Below are positions 10,648 to 20,805 of a stretch of 64,000 nt of DNA, one piece after another. The DNA lies in the NCBI GenBank assembly GCA_027563935.2, contig JANVAS020000203.1, forward strand, positions 4,154,001 through 4,218,000, read 5' to 3'. The stretch is from Costus lasius (lineage: Eukaryota; Streptophyta; Magnoliopsida; Zingiberales; Costaceae). Each line of letters opens with the position of its first letter. The first letter of the stretch is position 1. A program made the translations under genes and the position numbers. The notes beneath the pieces were generated by a model. That model did no database searches. It saw only the letters and a program-made list of their open reading frames with translations, and was not told the origin of the DNA.

Positions 10648-11642
10648 GCAAAGGAAACATATATGCCTAGTGATGTGGATTCACACTTGTGCTATGGTTT
10701 GGGTGTAGTCTTGGAAGACTATTTCCTTTATATCGGGAGACAGTGATGTGTTGCTAGATACCCCTCACTGATCGTGATAAACGTGAGTTATCGTTACCGA
10801 CATTTAAAGGAAACCCTCAGGGTCGCACAATTTGATGATATGGTTTACTTAAGTCAGATCGTGTGGACTGAATTGTTCGGGTTCAGTTTAGAGGGATTTA
10901 ATCTCTGATTGTGAGTGAGATCTAGTCTGATCATGTTTGATTGATTAGGGCTTGAGATCGGTAAGCTTCGATCGAGAGAATGGATGCTAGATTGGTCAGA
11001 TCAGAAGCATCAAGAGATCGACGGTCAGATTAAGAGCCTTAAGGTTTTATTATGGTCTGGACTGATTGCTTGGTTTATTTGGTTATTGAACCAAATGGAT
11101 TTGAACCAGCTCATTGGTTGAGCGCATGGTTCAAGTGATAAGAGGCATTGGCGATTGGGGTGATACATGGTCGCAAGTGAAGAAATGGGATGCTATTTTT
11201 AGATAGCACATCTCTGAACGTGACCACATCTCGCGTTCACGCCAAGAGAATACTATTCTCGTCTCTTGCTCTCTTGACGCCGCTTGAGCATTCGTCTCTT
11301 GCACTCTCGTGGGTGAAGGAGTGGACGACAAGAGGAAACATTCGACCAAGCAAGGATCTCTCTTTTCCTTTCCATTCGGCAAGACAACCATGGAACCTTG
11401 CTAGCACAAGGAGCACCAAGGAAGAAGCGCATTGATCATCTTGTGTGCGAGACTTAGGAGAAGGTTCGCTTGCGCCTTTGTCTCCAAGACACCATCCAAG
11501 TGATGGCAATGGTGAGTATCGCTTCTCATTGAAAGTTGATCATATTATATGCTATGCGATCTATTAGAAACCCTAGATTCCGCTAGAAGTTTTTGTTGCG
11601 CCTCCTATTAGGGTTTCGCCCCCTTGTCTAGGGGACCCTTCA
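10648..11642 (+). repeat. Copia C0 3' LTR, second part
   Basis: Continuation of the LTR that stopped at 4566. It holds the TATA-like CCTTTATATCGGG (10725-10737), the conserved CTTGCTAGCACAAG (11397-11410) and the terminal hairpin CCCCT/AGGGG (11620-11634), ending ACCCTTCA at 11642. The following 5 bp, AAGCT, belong to the gypsy A LTR and would be the C0 target duplication; the partner copy lies outside the window. Confidence 0.9.
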
Positions 11643-11894
11643 AAGCTAACCCTGGTCCACCAAAGAGCTCAATGTCCTCCATAGAACTCTAAAGCACCCC
11701 CAGGCCATGCCTAAGGATAGAGTATGTAGATGTACCTGCAAAAACATACTAACACGGTGTCAGTAACCTAACTCCTCTAGTAGGCTCCCTGCAACACCAG
11801 CCTAGCTCCCCTCTAGACTCCTCCATCCCTCCCCAGAACCCCGCTGGATCCATAGGATGGGCTGGGGTATAACCCCAGCATACCCAGGGCATCA
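11643..11894 (-). repeat. Gypsy A copy 1, LTR fragment
   Basis: 252 bp from the sense start of the gypsy A LTR: in sense it begins TGATGCCCTGGG at 11894 and runs left until C0 cuts it at 11643. It matches 23120-23350 in reverse complement. The rest of this LTR is expected beyond C0, left of the window. Confidence 0.88.
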
Positions 11895-13366
11895 CAATAC
11901 TCCCCCACCTGAGATGGAACTCGCCCTCGAGTCCATGTGATCCTGGTACACTCTAGCAAGCTGCTCAAAGTGAGCTATATCCTCCGTCTTCTCCCAAGTA
12001 GCATCCTCCTCAGGCTCCTCAGCCCACTGAATCAAAAATTCAGAACGTCGACCTCCAGGTGAACTAGACCCATAGACTCTATGGTCTAAAATCTTCACTG
12101 GTCTCTTCCCAAATTCAACTCTGCCCCTCGCAGGTTGCCTTCTCACCTGTCCCCGGTCGGGATGCCTATCATCCACATGATATTTCTTGAGAAGACTAGT
12201 GTGGAATGTAGGGTAAAACTGTAGCCATCTAGGTAAATCAAGCCTGTAAGAAACTGGACCAACTCTCTTCAGGATCCTGAAAGGACCTTCATATCTTCTT
12301 ACCAAGCCTCTGTGATATGTCCTGGCTTCTGTCTTCCTCCACATTTGAGGTGTGAGCTTGAGAAGAACCAACTCTCCTACCTCAAACTCAACGTGCCTCC
12401 TATCTCTGTCGGCGTAGAGCTTCATCCTATCTCTAGCCTCCCTCAGAGAATCCTGAGCTTCCTCCCACAGCTCAGTCCTATCATGCACAAAGTCAATGGC
12501 CGCCTGGCACTTCCCCCCTGCGCCCCTGTTCAAAGTATCCATGGGTGTCAATGGTTGCCACCCCAATGCTGACTCGAACGGGCTTTTTCCTGTTGCAGAT
12601 GACTTCTGTATGTTATAGGCAAATTGGGCAGTGTCCAATAGCCTAATCCAATTCTTCTGTGTAGCTGAGACGTAATGCCTAAGATACTCCTCCAGTAAGG
12701 CATTAACTCTCTCAGTCTGTCCATCTGTCTGTGGATGGTAAGCTGTAGACATCTTTAGGTCTGTACCCAGCTTCTGAAATAAAGATGACCAAAATTTCCC
12801 TGTAAATCTAGGGTCTCTGTCACTGATGATCTCTCTGGGTAAGCCAAAATGTTTGACTACATGAGTCATAAATAAGCTAGCAGTGGTCTCAGCTCTGCAC
12901 TCCTCAGGTGCTGCAACAAAAATGGCATATTTAGAGTATCGGTCTACCACCACGAATACCGATGCCATCCCATCCACTCGGGGAAAATGGGTAATGAAAT
13001 CCATGGACAACGAGACAAACGGTCTCTCAGGGTTAGGTAGTGGCTGTAGAAGCCCTGCTTCCTTCCTCCTCTCTACCTTATCCTGTTGGCACACTAAGCA
13101 AGTCTTAGTATAGTGCTCTATGTCCTCCTTCATTCCCGGCCAATACCATGCTCGTGAAATCAGTGCATACATGCGCCTACCACCCGGGTGTCCTGCCCAC
13201 ACCGTGTCATGGTACTCACGCATCAGACCATGCCTAATGTTCGCTGCCGCTGGAACATAGGGTCTGTCTCCTCGTGCCATAATCAATCCCTCATCGCTGA
13301 TATAGTATCTCCTCACTACTCCCATGCGAATCTGAGATACAAGTTTTTCATATGCACGGTCTGCCA
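11892..13366 (-). pseudogene. Gypsy A copy 1: integrase and chromodomain half
   Basis: The 3' half of a gypsy pol, open throughout. It has the integrase zinc region (REYH, AGHPG, CLVCQQ), the DDE core ([20 protein letters not shown]) and a C-terminal chromodomain (EFLIQWAEEPEEDATWE). It ends GGGVL with a TGA stop that is also the first three bases of the LTR. Copia C1 inserted between codons for SAMA and DRAY, so the upstream half continues at 22509. The copy is also interrupted by a nonsense codon further upstream, and no longer has a contiguous gag or protease. Confidence 0.92.
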
Positions 13367-15069
13367 TGAAAGTGCCCCTTAGATTAGGGGGTCCCCTTCT
13401 AGGGGGGGCATAACCCTAAAGCATATGGCGCATAAAATTTTCTTCTTGCGGAACTAGGGTTATAGGATCGATATGCATGCTAAAAGATCAACTTGATAAT
13501 AAGAAAACAATCATACCATCGCCATGGGAAGATGTTTCCTTGGAAGCAAAGATCAAAGTAGATATTCTCCTTGTCGTCACACACAAGATGATGTCGCTAT
13601 CTCTCTTGGTGCTCCTTGTGCTAGCAAGGTTCCAAGAGGTCCTTGTCGAGTGAAGGGAAAATGAGATCTCTTTCTTCTTGGCCGAATCCTCCTCAACCTT
13701 CAAAGTGTCGCCACACTCACGAGAGAGACGAGAGGAAGATGGGCGAGAGAGAACCTTGAGTGAGCGAAAATAGAGTATTTTCTATTTTGATGAGCGCACT
13801 CTCCAAATGGAGATCATGGTTACTAAAAATAGTAACCACTCCTCACCACAACGTTCACGCCAAGTGAACTTGTCGCCTACTCCTCTCCCTATGAACCAAG
13901 CGCTCATTTAGTGAGCCGGTTCACTTTGGTTCGGTTTAAGAACCAATCAAGCCAATGATCTAGTCTAGATCTTAAATAAACCCTAAGGTTCACGATCCAA
14001 CCGTCGATCTCAACGATGCCCCTGATCTGACCGATCTGGCATGCATTCTCTCGATCGAAGCTTACCGATCTCAAGCCCTAATCAATCAAACATGATCAGA
14101 CCAGATCTCACTCACAATCAGAGATTAAATCCCTTTAAACTGAACCCAAACAATTCAGTCCACACGATCTGACTTAAGTAAGCCATATCATCAAATTGTG
14201 CGACCCCAAGGGTTTCCTTTAAATGTCGGTAACGATAACTCGCGTTATCACGATCAGTGAGGGGTATCTAGCAACACATCACTATCTCCCGATATAAAGA
14301 AATGAGTCTTCCAAGACTACACCCAAACCACAGCACAAGTGTGAATCAAATCACAAGGCATGCATATTTCCTTTGCCACTAGATGTTCTTATTGGACAAG
14401 CCTGTCAAGCTTGTAATTCCAATATGATGAGCATGATTAGAACAGACGAACACTGTCACCTGGGTATGGCCATACACTCTCTCAATCATCTCATCCAGGG
14501 GGCCCCATTAGAACATCACACTCCTTAAACAAGGAGACGGCAATCCTTTGTCTATCACTAATGCTCTAACCTGACTCAAGCTCACCATCCAAGATAGTCT
14601 ATAATCATTATGTTTCAAACGATATTGAACTATCTCAAAACAATGACAATCATCATTTAGAAAACACAAGTGATCTCAAGTCAGAGGAAATGTGCCACTT
14701 GTCATAATCAAGGAATATTCACATTGTGACAAACAATTGAACATCCTAGTAGGGTCTGTCCAGTACATCCCATGTACCCATGAGTCTACATCTTATTCCA
14801 TGCTCGAAGCATCCTATAAGATTAGAACACATATTAGTCTTAACCATATCAAGGCTGTCTCATGTTCACCAAGATACATCGACTAAGGACATAATAGCTT
14901 GTCAGCCCAGCTGAACAGCTTTGAGACATTATTCAGAAGAACATATATTGCAGCAGACAATGTAGCTAACTGAATAACAACCATGCCTTTATAAACTTAA
15001 GAGTTTATTACATGATACAGATACATTCCCACAGGCCTCAAACATTAGCCTTAAGGGCATACCCCAACA
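13367..15069 (-). repeat. 3' LTR of copia C1
   Basis: Plus-strand termini TGAAAGTGCC and CCCCAACA, i.e. TGTTGGGG...CA in sense. The terminal hairpin is at 13375-13390 (CCCCT, loop, AGGGG), and the conserved CTTGTGCTAGCAAG at 13615-13628. Confidence 0.95.
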
Positions 15070-15080
15070 ATCTCCCACTT
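15070..15080 (-). other. Polypurine tract of copia C1
   Basis: In sense AAGTGGGAGAT, adjacent to the 3' LTR start at 15069. Confidence 0.85.
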
Positions 15081-15089
15081 GCACTTAAT

Positions 15090-18000
15090 CTAATGGTTGA
15101 GAAATCTCAAACCCATATTATTACAGTGCTTCTCATGCTTCTGCTGCGCCAGAGGCTTGGTAAGCGGGTCTGCCAGATTGTCATCTGTATGAACCTTGCA
15201 GACTTTGATCTCGCCACGATCTATGATCTCCCTGATCAAATGAAACCGTCTCTGTATGTGCTTGGACTTCTGGTGCGACCGTGGTTCCTTAGCTTGTGCA
15301 ATTGCTCCAGTGTTATCACAGAAGATAACCAAAGGATCTGCACTCGAAGGAACAACACCAAGTTCTCTCACGAACTTACGAATCCAGACTGCCTCCTTAG
15401 ATGCTTCCGAGGCTGCAACATACTCGGCTTCTGTTGTGGAATCAGCAACAGTTGACTGTTTGAAACTCTTCCACACCACTGCACCTCCATTCAAGCTAAA
15501 AACATAGCCTGATTGCGATCGGAAATCATCCTGGTCCGACTGGAACGAAGCGTCAGTATATCCTTCAATACTGAGTTCTTCCTGACCACCATATATCAAG
15601 AACATATCTTTGGTCCTCCGCAGATATTTTAAGATGTTCTTGACTGCAATCCAGTGCGCCACACCTGGATTACTTTGGAAACGACTGGTTACGCTTAACC
15701 CGTAAGCGACGTCTGGGCGAGTACACAACATCGCATACATAATGGAACCAATAGCCGAAGCATAAGGCGTATTGTCCATTTCATCTTTCTCAGTCTGTGT
15801 TTGTGGACACTGACTCTTCGAAAGATTCAGACCATGTCTGACTGGAAGATATCCTCGTTTAGAATTCTCTAAATGAAATCTCTCCAGGACCTTATCGATG
15901 TAAGTACTCTGGCACAGCCCGAGAAGCCTCTTAGATCTATCCCTGTAGATCTTCACACCTAACACATAGGCTGCTTCTCCTAAATCTTTCATCTGGAAAC
16001 ATTTCCTCAGCCATGCTTTAACAGCATGCATTTCAGGAATGTCATTTCCAATGATCAAGATATCATCGACGTAGAGGACTAGGAAAGTAATCACGCTCCC
16101 ACTAAACCTCTTATATACACACGGGTCATCTTCGTTCTTGATGAAACCAAATTCAGTGACTGATTCATCAAAACGAATATTCCAGCTTCTTGATGCTTGT
16201 TTAAGTCCATAAATAGACTTCTTTAACTTGCATATCTTATGACGATCTGCTGGATTAGTGAAACCTTCTGGTTGTGTCATATACACATCCTCATCCAGAT
16301 TTCCATTAAGGAAAGCTGTTTTCACATCCATCTGCCAAATCTCATAATCATAATATGCAGCTATCGCGAAAAGAATCCGAATAGACTTAAACATGGCTAC
16401 AGGTGAGAAAGTTTCATCATAATCTATCCCGTAGATTTGTTTGAAACCTTTCGCAACTAGCCTGCCTTTATAGGTAACCACGTTACCATCCATGTCAATC
16501 TTCTTCTTGAAGATCCATTTACAGCCTATAGGGATAACTCCCGAAGGCGGATCAACCAAATCCCAGACTTGGTTATCTGACATGGAGTCCATCTCGGCGC
16601 GCATAGCTTCAAGCCATCTCGCTGACTCCGGTCCACTGACCGCATCCGCATAAGTGAGGGGTTCATCATTGTCAATGATGTAGACTCCGTCATAGCGCTC
16701 AGGCTGTCGACGGATCCTACCCGATCTTCGCGGTTCCCGTGATATCTGAGCCTCAGGTTGTTCAATAACCTGTTCTACCGGCTCAGGCTCATCCAACTCT
16801 GCTTGAGCACTTTGTCCTTCCTCTGGATTCTCATCCAGTTTTATTTCTCTCCCACTGGCCTCTTGCAGAAGAAACTCCTTCTCAAGAAATATGGCCGTCC
16901 GAGCAACAAAAACCTTGTTCTCCTTGGGATCGAAGAAATAATAACCCTTAGTTTCCTTAGGGTAACCGACAAAGATACATTTGTCAGATCTGCTCTCTAG
17001 TTTCCCAGAGGCGAACTTTTTGACATAAGCCTCGCAACCCCAGATCCTGATAAATGTCAAGCTTGGCTGTTTCCCATACCATAACTCATATGGCGTCTTT
17101 GAAACTGACTTGGATGGCACTCGGTTTAGTACCTTTGCAGCTGTTTCCAGTGCAAAACCCCAAAAGGAGTAAGGAAGAGTAGCCTGACTCATCATAGAAC
17201 GAACCATATCAAGTAGCGTTCTATTTCTCCTCTCGGACACACCATTCCATTGCGGTGTTCCTGGCGGAGTGAGCTGTGAGATGATCCCACACTCCTTCAG
17301 ATAGTCAGTAAACGTATGACTTAGGTATTCACCACCTCGATCTGAGCGAAGTGCCTTGATATTTCGGCCTAGCTGATTCTGTACTTCATTCTTGAACTCT
17401 TTGAACTTGTCAAAAGATTCACTCTTATGTCTCATCAGATAGACATACCCGTATCTACTGAAATCATCAGTAAAGGTAATGAAGTACTGATAGCCACCTC
17501 TGGCATGTTTACTAAATGGCCCACACACATCACTGTGTATAAGGTCAAGTAAACCTGAAGCCCTTTGACCTTTGTGAGGAAAAGGTGACTTCGTCATTTT
17601 ACCCATCAAACAAGCTTTGCATGTATCAATCTCCTTATAGGAGAATGATCCCAGCAGTCCATGATCATGCAACCGCTTAATGCGTTTCTCGTTAATATGG
17701 CCTAAACGACTATGCCATAGCAAGGTGCTGTCATCAGCATACTTGGCTTTCTTAATATCAATTTGCTGTATCGAACATTCCATGTCCAACATGTATAACC
17801 CATTGTTAATTGAACCAGTTGCATAAACAATATTATCAAAAGACAAAATACACTTTGAAATATTGCATTCAAAGGAAAACCCCTTCCTGACAAGAGCAGG
17901 AATGGAGATAATATTTTTAGTTATACTGGGAACAAAGTAACAACTGTTTAGTTCCAATACAAGTCCAGATGGTAAAGAAATAAAGTAGTCTCCTACAGCA

Positions 18001-18971
18001 ACAGCAGCAACCCGTGCCCCGTTTCCAACTCGTAGGTCCACCTCATGCTGTCCCACCTGCCTTCTTCTCTTGAGTTCCTGTACATTTGAACAAATGTGAA
18101 CTCCACATGCAGTGTCCAACACCCATGATACAGAAGAAGAAAACATGACCTCAGTCACGAATATACCTGAGCCAGAAGCAAAGCTTCCCCTCTTATCTCC
18201 TTGGAGCGCTTTACAGTCCTTTTTCCAGTGACCCAGCTGGCCACAGTGGAAACACCTGTATTCCTTAGACCGCTTGACCTTCTGCTTCAGAGCCTTGCTG
18301 TAACTCTTGACAGGGGCCTTGCCCTTCTTCCCCTTCTTCTTGTTCCTAGAAGGAACCATCAAGACAGAGGTTGAAGGCTTACCCTTCAGAGTCTCCTCAG
18401 TGGTCAAGAGCATATTCAGCAGCTCTGCCGGAGTACAATCGATTTTGTTCATATTAAAATTAATAATGAACGCGTCGAATGAAGGCGGGAGAGACTGCAG
18501 AATAATGTCTACAGCAAGCTCCTGGTTAATGGTATGCCCCAGTTTCTCTAGAGCCTCCTTGTGCCCAATCATCTTGAGCACGTGAGCTCCCACTGGGCTC
18601 CCTTCAGCCAGTTTGCTCTGAAAGAAGAGCTTAGTCAAATTATAGCGTTCAGTCCTCGCCTGTGCAGCATACAGCATCTTGAGGTTTGCTATAATCTGTA
18701 TAGCTGACATATCCTCATGCTGACGCTGCAGCGGTGGCGTCATAGACGCTAGCATCAGGCAAGCGACATCAATGCTATCATTGACGTGCTTTTCATAGGC
18801 TTCCTGAACCGCCCTTGCGGCGTTCGGAGCGGGCTGCGGCGGTATCGCCGTCTCGAGGACATACAGTTTCTTCTCTGCCTTAAGAACGATCTTAAGGTGT
18901 CCAAACCAGTCAGAGAAGTTCGGCCCAGCAAACTTCTCCCTTTCCAGTAGGGATCGCACATTGAAGTTCAT
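15090..18971 (-). CDS. Copia C1 gag-pol polyprotein
   Basis: Single frame of 1293 residues, the usual length for this lineage. Gag occupies about 1-235 with a CCHC knuckle at 240-253. The protease motif at 286-288 is DTA in place of the common DTG. Integrase has H420, H425, C451, C454 and catalytic D481, D544, E580 (35 residues between the last two). The reverse transcriptase YVDD is at 967-970. RNase H has D1140, the TTEAEY glutamates and D1219. Gag forms particles; pol makes and integrates cDNA. No stop or frameshift is seen. The ATG at 18971 is the first of the frame and opens a typical copia gag (SLLEREKF). Confidence 0.96.
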   Translation of the reverse strand: MNFNVRSLLEREKFAGPNFSDWFGHLKIVLKAEKKLYVLETAIPPQPAPNAARAVQEAYEKHVNDSIDVACLMLASMTPPLQRQHEDMSAIQIIANLKMLYAAQARTERYNLTKLFFQSKLAEGSPVGAHVLKMIGHKEALEKLGHTINQELAVDIILQSLPPSFDAFIINFNMNKIDCTPAELLNMLLTTEETLKGKPSTSVLMVPSRNKKKGKKGKAPVKSYSKALKQKVKRSKEYRCFHCGQLGHWKKDCKALQGDKRGSFASGSGIFVTEVMFSSSVSWVLDTACGVHICSNVQELKRRRQVGQHEVDLRVGNGARVAAVAVGDYFISLPSGLVLELNSCYFVPSITKNIISIPALVRKGFSFECNISKCILSFDNIVYATGSINNGLYMLDMECSIQQIDIKKAKYADDSTLLWHSRLGHINEKRIKRLHDHGLLGSFSYKEIDTCKACLMGKMTKSPFPHKGQRASGLLDLIHSDVCGPFSKHARGGYQYFITFTDDFSRYGYVYLMRHKSESFDKFKEFKNEVQNQLGRNIKALRSDRGGEYLSHTFTDYLKECGIISQLTPPGTPQWNGVSERRNRTLLDMVRSMMSQATLPYSFWGFALETAAKVLNRVPSKSVSKTPYELWYGKQPSLTFIRIWGCEAYVKKFASGKLESRSDKCIFVGYPKETKGYYFFDPKENKVFVARTAIFLEKEFLLQEASGREIKLDENPEEGQSAQAELDEPEPVEQVIEQPEAQISREPRRSGRIRRQPERYDGVYIIDNDEPLTYADAVSGPESARWLEAMRAEMDSMSDNQVWDLVDPPSGVIPIGCKWIFKKKIDMDGNVVTYKGRLVAKGFKQIYGIDYDETFSPVAMFKSIRILFAIAAYYDYEIWQMDVKTAFLNGNLDEDVYMTQPEGFTNPADRHKICKLKKSIYGLKQASRSWNIRFDESVTEFGFIKNEDDPCVYKRFSGSVITFLVLYVDDILIIGNDIPEMHAVKAWLRKCFQMKDLGEAAYVLGVKIYRDRSKRLLGLCQSTYIDKVLERFHLENSKRGYLPVRHGLNLSKSQCPQTQTEKDEMDNTPYASAIGSIMYAMLCTRPDVAYGLSVTSRFQSNPGVAHWIAVKNILKYLRRTKDMFLIYGGQEELSIEGYTDASFQSDQDDFRSQSGYVFSLNGGAVVWKSFKQSTVADSTTEAEYVAASEASKEAVWIRKFVRELGVVPSSADPLVIFCDNTGAIAQAKEPRSHQKSKHIQRRFHLIREIIDRGEIKVCKVHTDDNLADPLTKPLAQQKHEKHCNNMGLRFLNH

Positions 18972-20791
18972 GGTGTTCGTTGCTGCAGGTATCTACAACA
19001 ATGCAAGAACAGCAAGGTCAGTATCAATGTATAAGAATCAATCAGGACTTAAGAAAGATTCTTTTTCTCACTATTTTATCAGGCGTGAAAAATCCAGCAA
19101 AACAGCCCGAAAGAGTAGAACTCTTTTAGTGAGATGGGATCCAGATTTCATACTTGGTCTCCGCGTCCCGCTCAGGCGAGATAAGATGCACAGAGAGTAC
19201 AAGCACTAGTTTCTGGTAGGCATTCCCTGCCGATCGCCAACCCGTGCGATTCCCCTTCATCTGGGCAATCCAGCAGACTGTGCCAACTGAGTTGGTACAA
19301 CACAGTCTCTGATCCCACAGATGGCTGCCTCCATGTGCTACCATATGCTCCACATATGTAGCCAACACGGTCAAGCTGACCCGACCTACTCCCTGGACCA
19401 CCATGTGCTATGCTGAGCAACGAGAAGGGATAAATCCCTACTCTGTAACACACAGGTGTAATCCCACACCCTCTGAAGATAGATGGACGTGCCCACTGAG
19501 TGGGTACAACACGGCTCCAACGATAATCAGAACAGTGAGGTTTCGCGTCAGAAGGCTTACGAGCTTGATATTAAGCGTTGGATTTTCACGGTCTTTTATC
19601 TTCTTGCCTATCATGCAATTCCTATGGTGATAGCAGAAGATAATTTAATCATGCAATTCTAATATTATACAATAAAAGAAAGCATGTATCTTATGTGGTA
19701 AAAGCCCATAGCCCTAGAAGACCTTAACCTAACTTAAGTCTTCATTTGCTCTTCATGGGTCTTTTGCTGCTCATCTGGCCCAAACCAGGGCCCAAGCGCC
19801 ATCTGCAGCACAGGTGCGCCCACCAGGAAAATGCGCCAGGTCCTAGGGTCGAACCCTAGACCTCCCACCTGGTCAAGCCACTGCTGCATGCGCCTCTGCC
19901 AAGTGTGCTCTGTGCTCTTGTCAAATTAAATTACAAATTTAACTATCTAGACAAGAGTGACACGTAGGTCACTTACAATTATAAATTAAAACACAGTGAT
20001 GCGCAGATCACAATAATTAATTTACAACAATTAATACAGGCACGCAGGCCCCAGCACAGCACACAATTAATATGGGCAGCCCACATAAGACTAAATAGAC
20101 AAACATATGCATCAATCAACAACGATGTGATCCATCATAAAAAAAATTAAAATTTTCGAAAACCCCATGGGATCAATTTTAATTTTTCCTTATTTGCCCT
20201 ACAACCTTACAACGTACCATCACTAGGGATCCACTCATCCAACCTAGTCAGATCCACTGCCTTTACATGCACCAAGTCCTAACTGACTTGAGTCGACCAT
20301 AAGGTCAACCATGCATGCGTCAGGGCTGAACGACCACACTGAGGTCTGGCAAGCGGGCGTGACCCCGGGCCTAACTCAGGTGCGTTCATTAATCGTCTCA
20401 ATCAGACATCGCTACACACCTGTCTGCAGTCGACCTATAGCCACCATAGGCTTGCGCCAAGGTGCTATCAGGTCGACCCATTCAGGCTGTCAGATGATCT
20501 GATCAGACATTCTGGATCTAACATAGGGGTTGACTTCAACCCTAATAACCCGTCTAAGGGTTTATAGTAAAGCCTTAGATCTATGATGAGTCGCGCAAGT
20601 ATTCAAGTTTTGTAAAACAAAAACAAGATGCGCCAACTTACAACATACATGCGCCAATAGATGGAAACATATATCATACATGAAGTTTCGCAAGATGATA
20701 AAACCAATCATACAACTTTCGCATGTTATAAAGATCTAAGCATATGGAATCACAAGGCCAAAGCAATCATAATGAACATGCATTCAACCAT
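18972..20791 (-). other. Copia C1 untranslated leader
   Basis: About 1.8 kb between primer site and gag ATG, with no convincing gene. It contains two related palindromes, CCAACTGAGTTGG (19283-19295, inside a GACTGTG/CACAGTC outer stem at 19277-19307) and CCCACTGAGTGGG (19492-19504). Both are followed by TACAACAC and are likely RNA hairpins. Function is unproven; packaging or dimerisation is possible. Confidence 0.7.
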
Positions 20792-20803
20792 GCTCTGATA
20801 CCA
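20792..20803 (-). other. Primer-binding site of copia C1
   Basis: In sense TGGTATCAGAGC, 2 bp after the 5' LTR, matching initiator tRNA-Met. Confidence 0.92.
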
Positions 20804-20805
20804 AT

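Noticed and set aside
15012..15455. Open frames antisense to copia RNase H (also 41963-42493, 53794-54237, 3488-3850)
   Set aside because: They mirror the real pol frame, recur in every copy only because pol is conserved, and show no own domain.
19846..19870. GGGTCGAACCCTAG box-B-like word in the C1 leader
   Set aside because: A short palindromic word only; no box A at proper distance and no cloverleaf.
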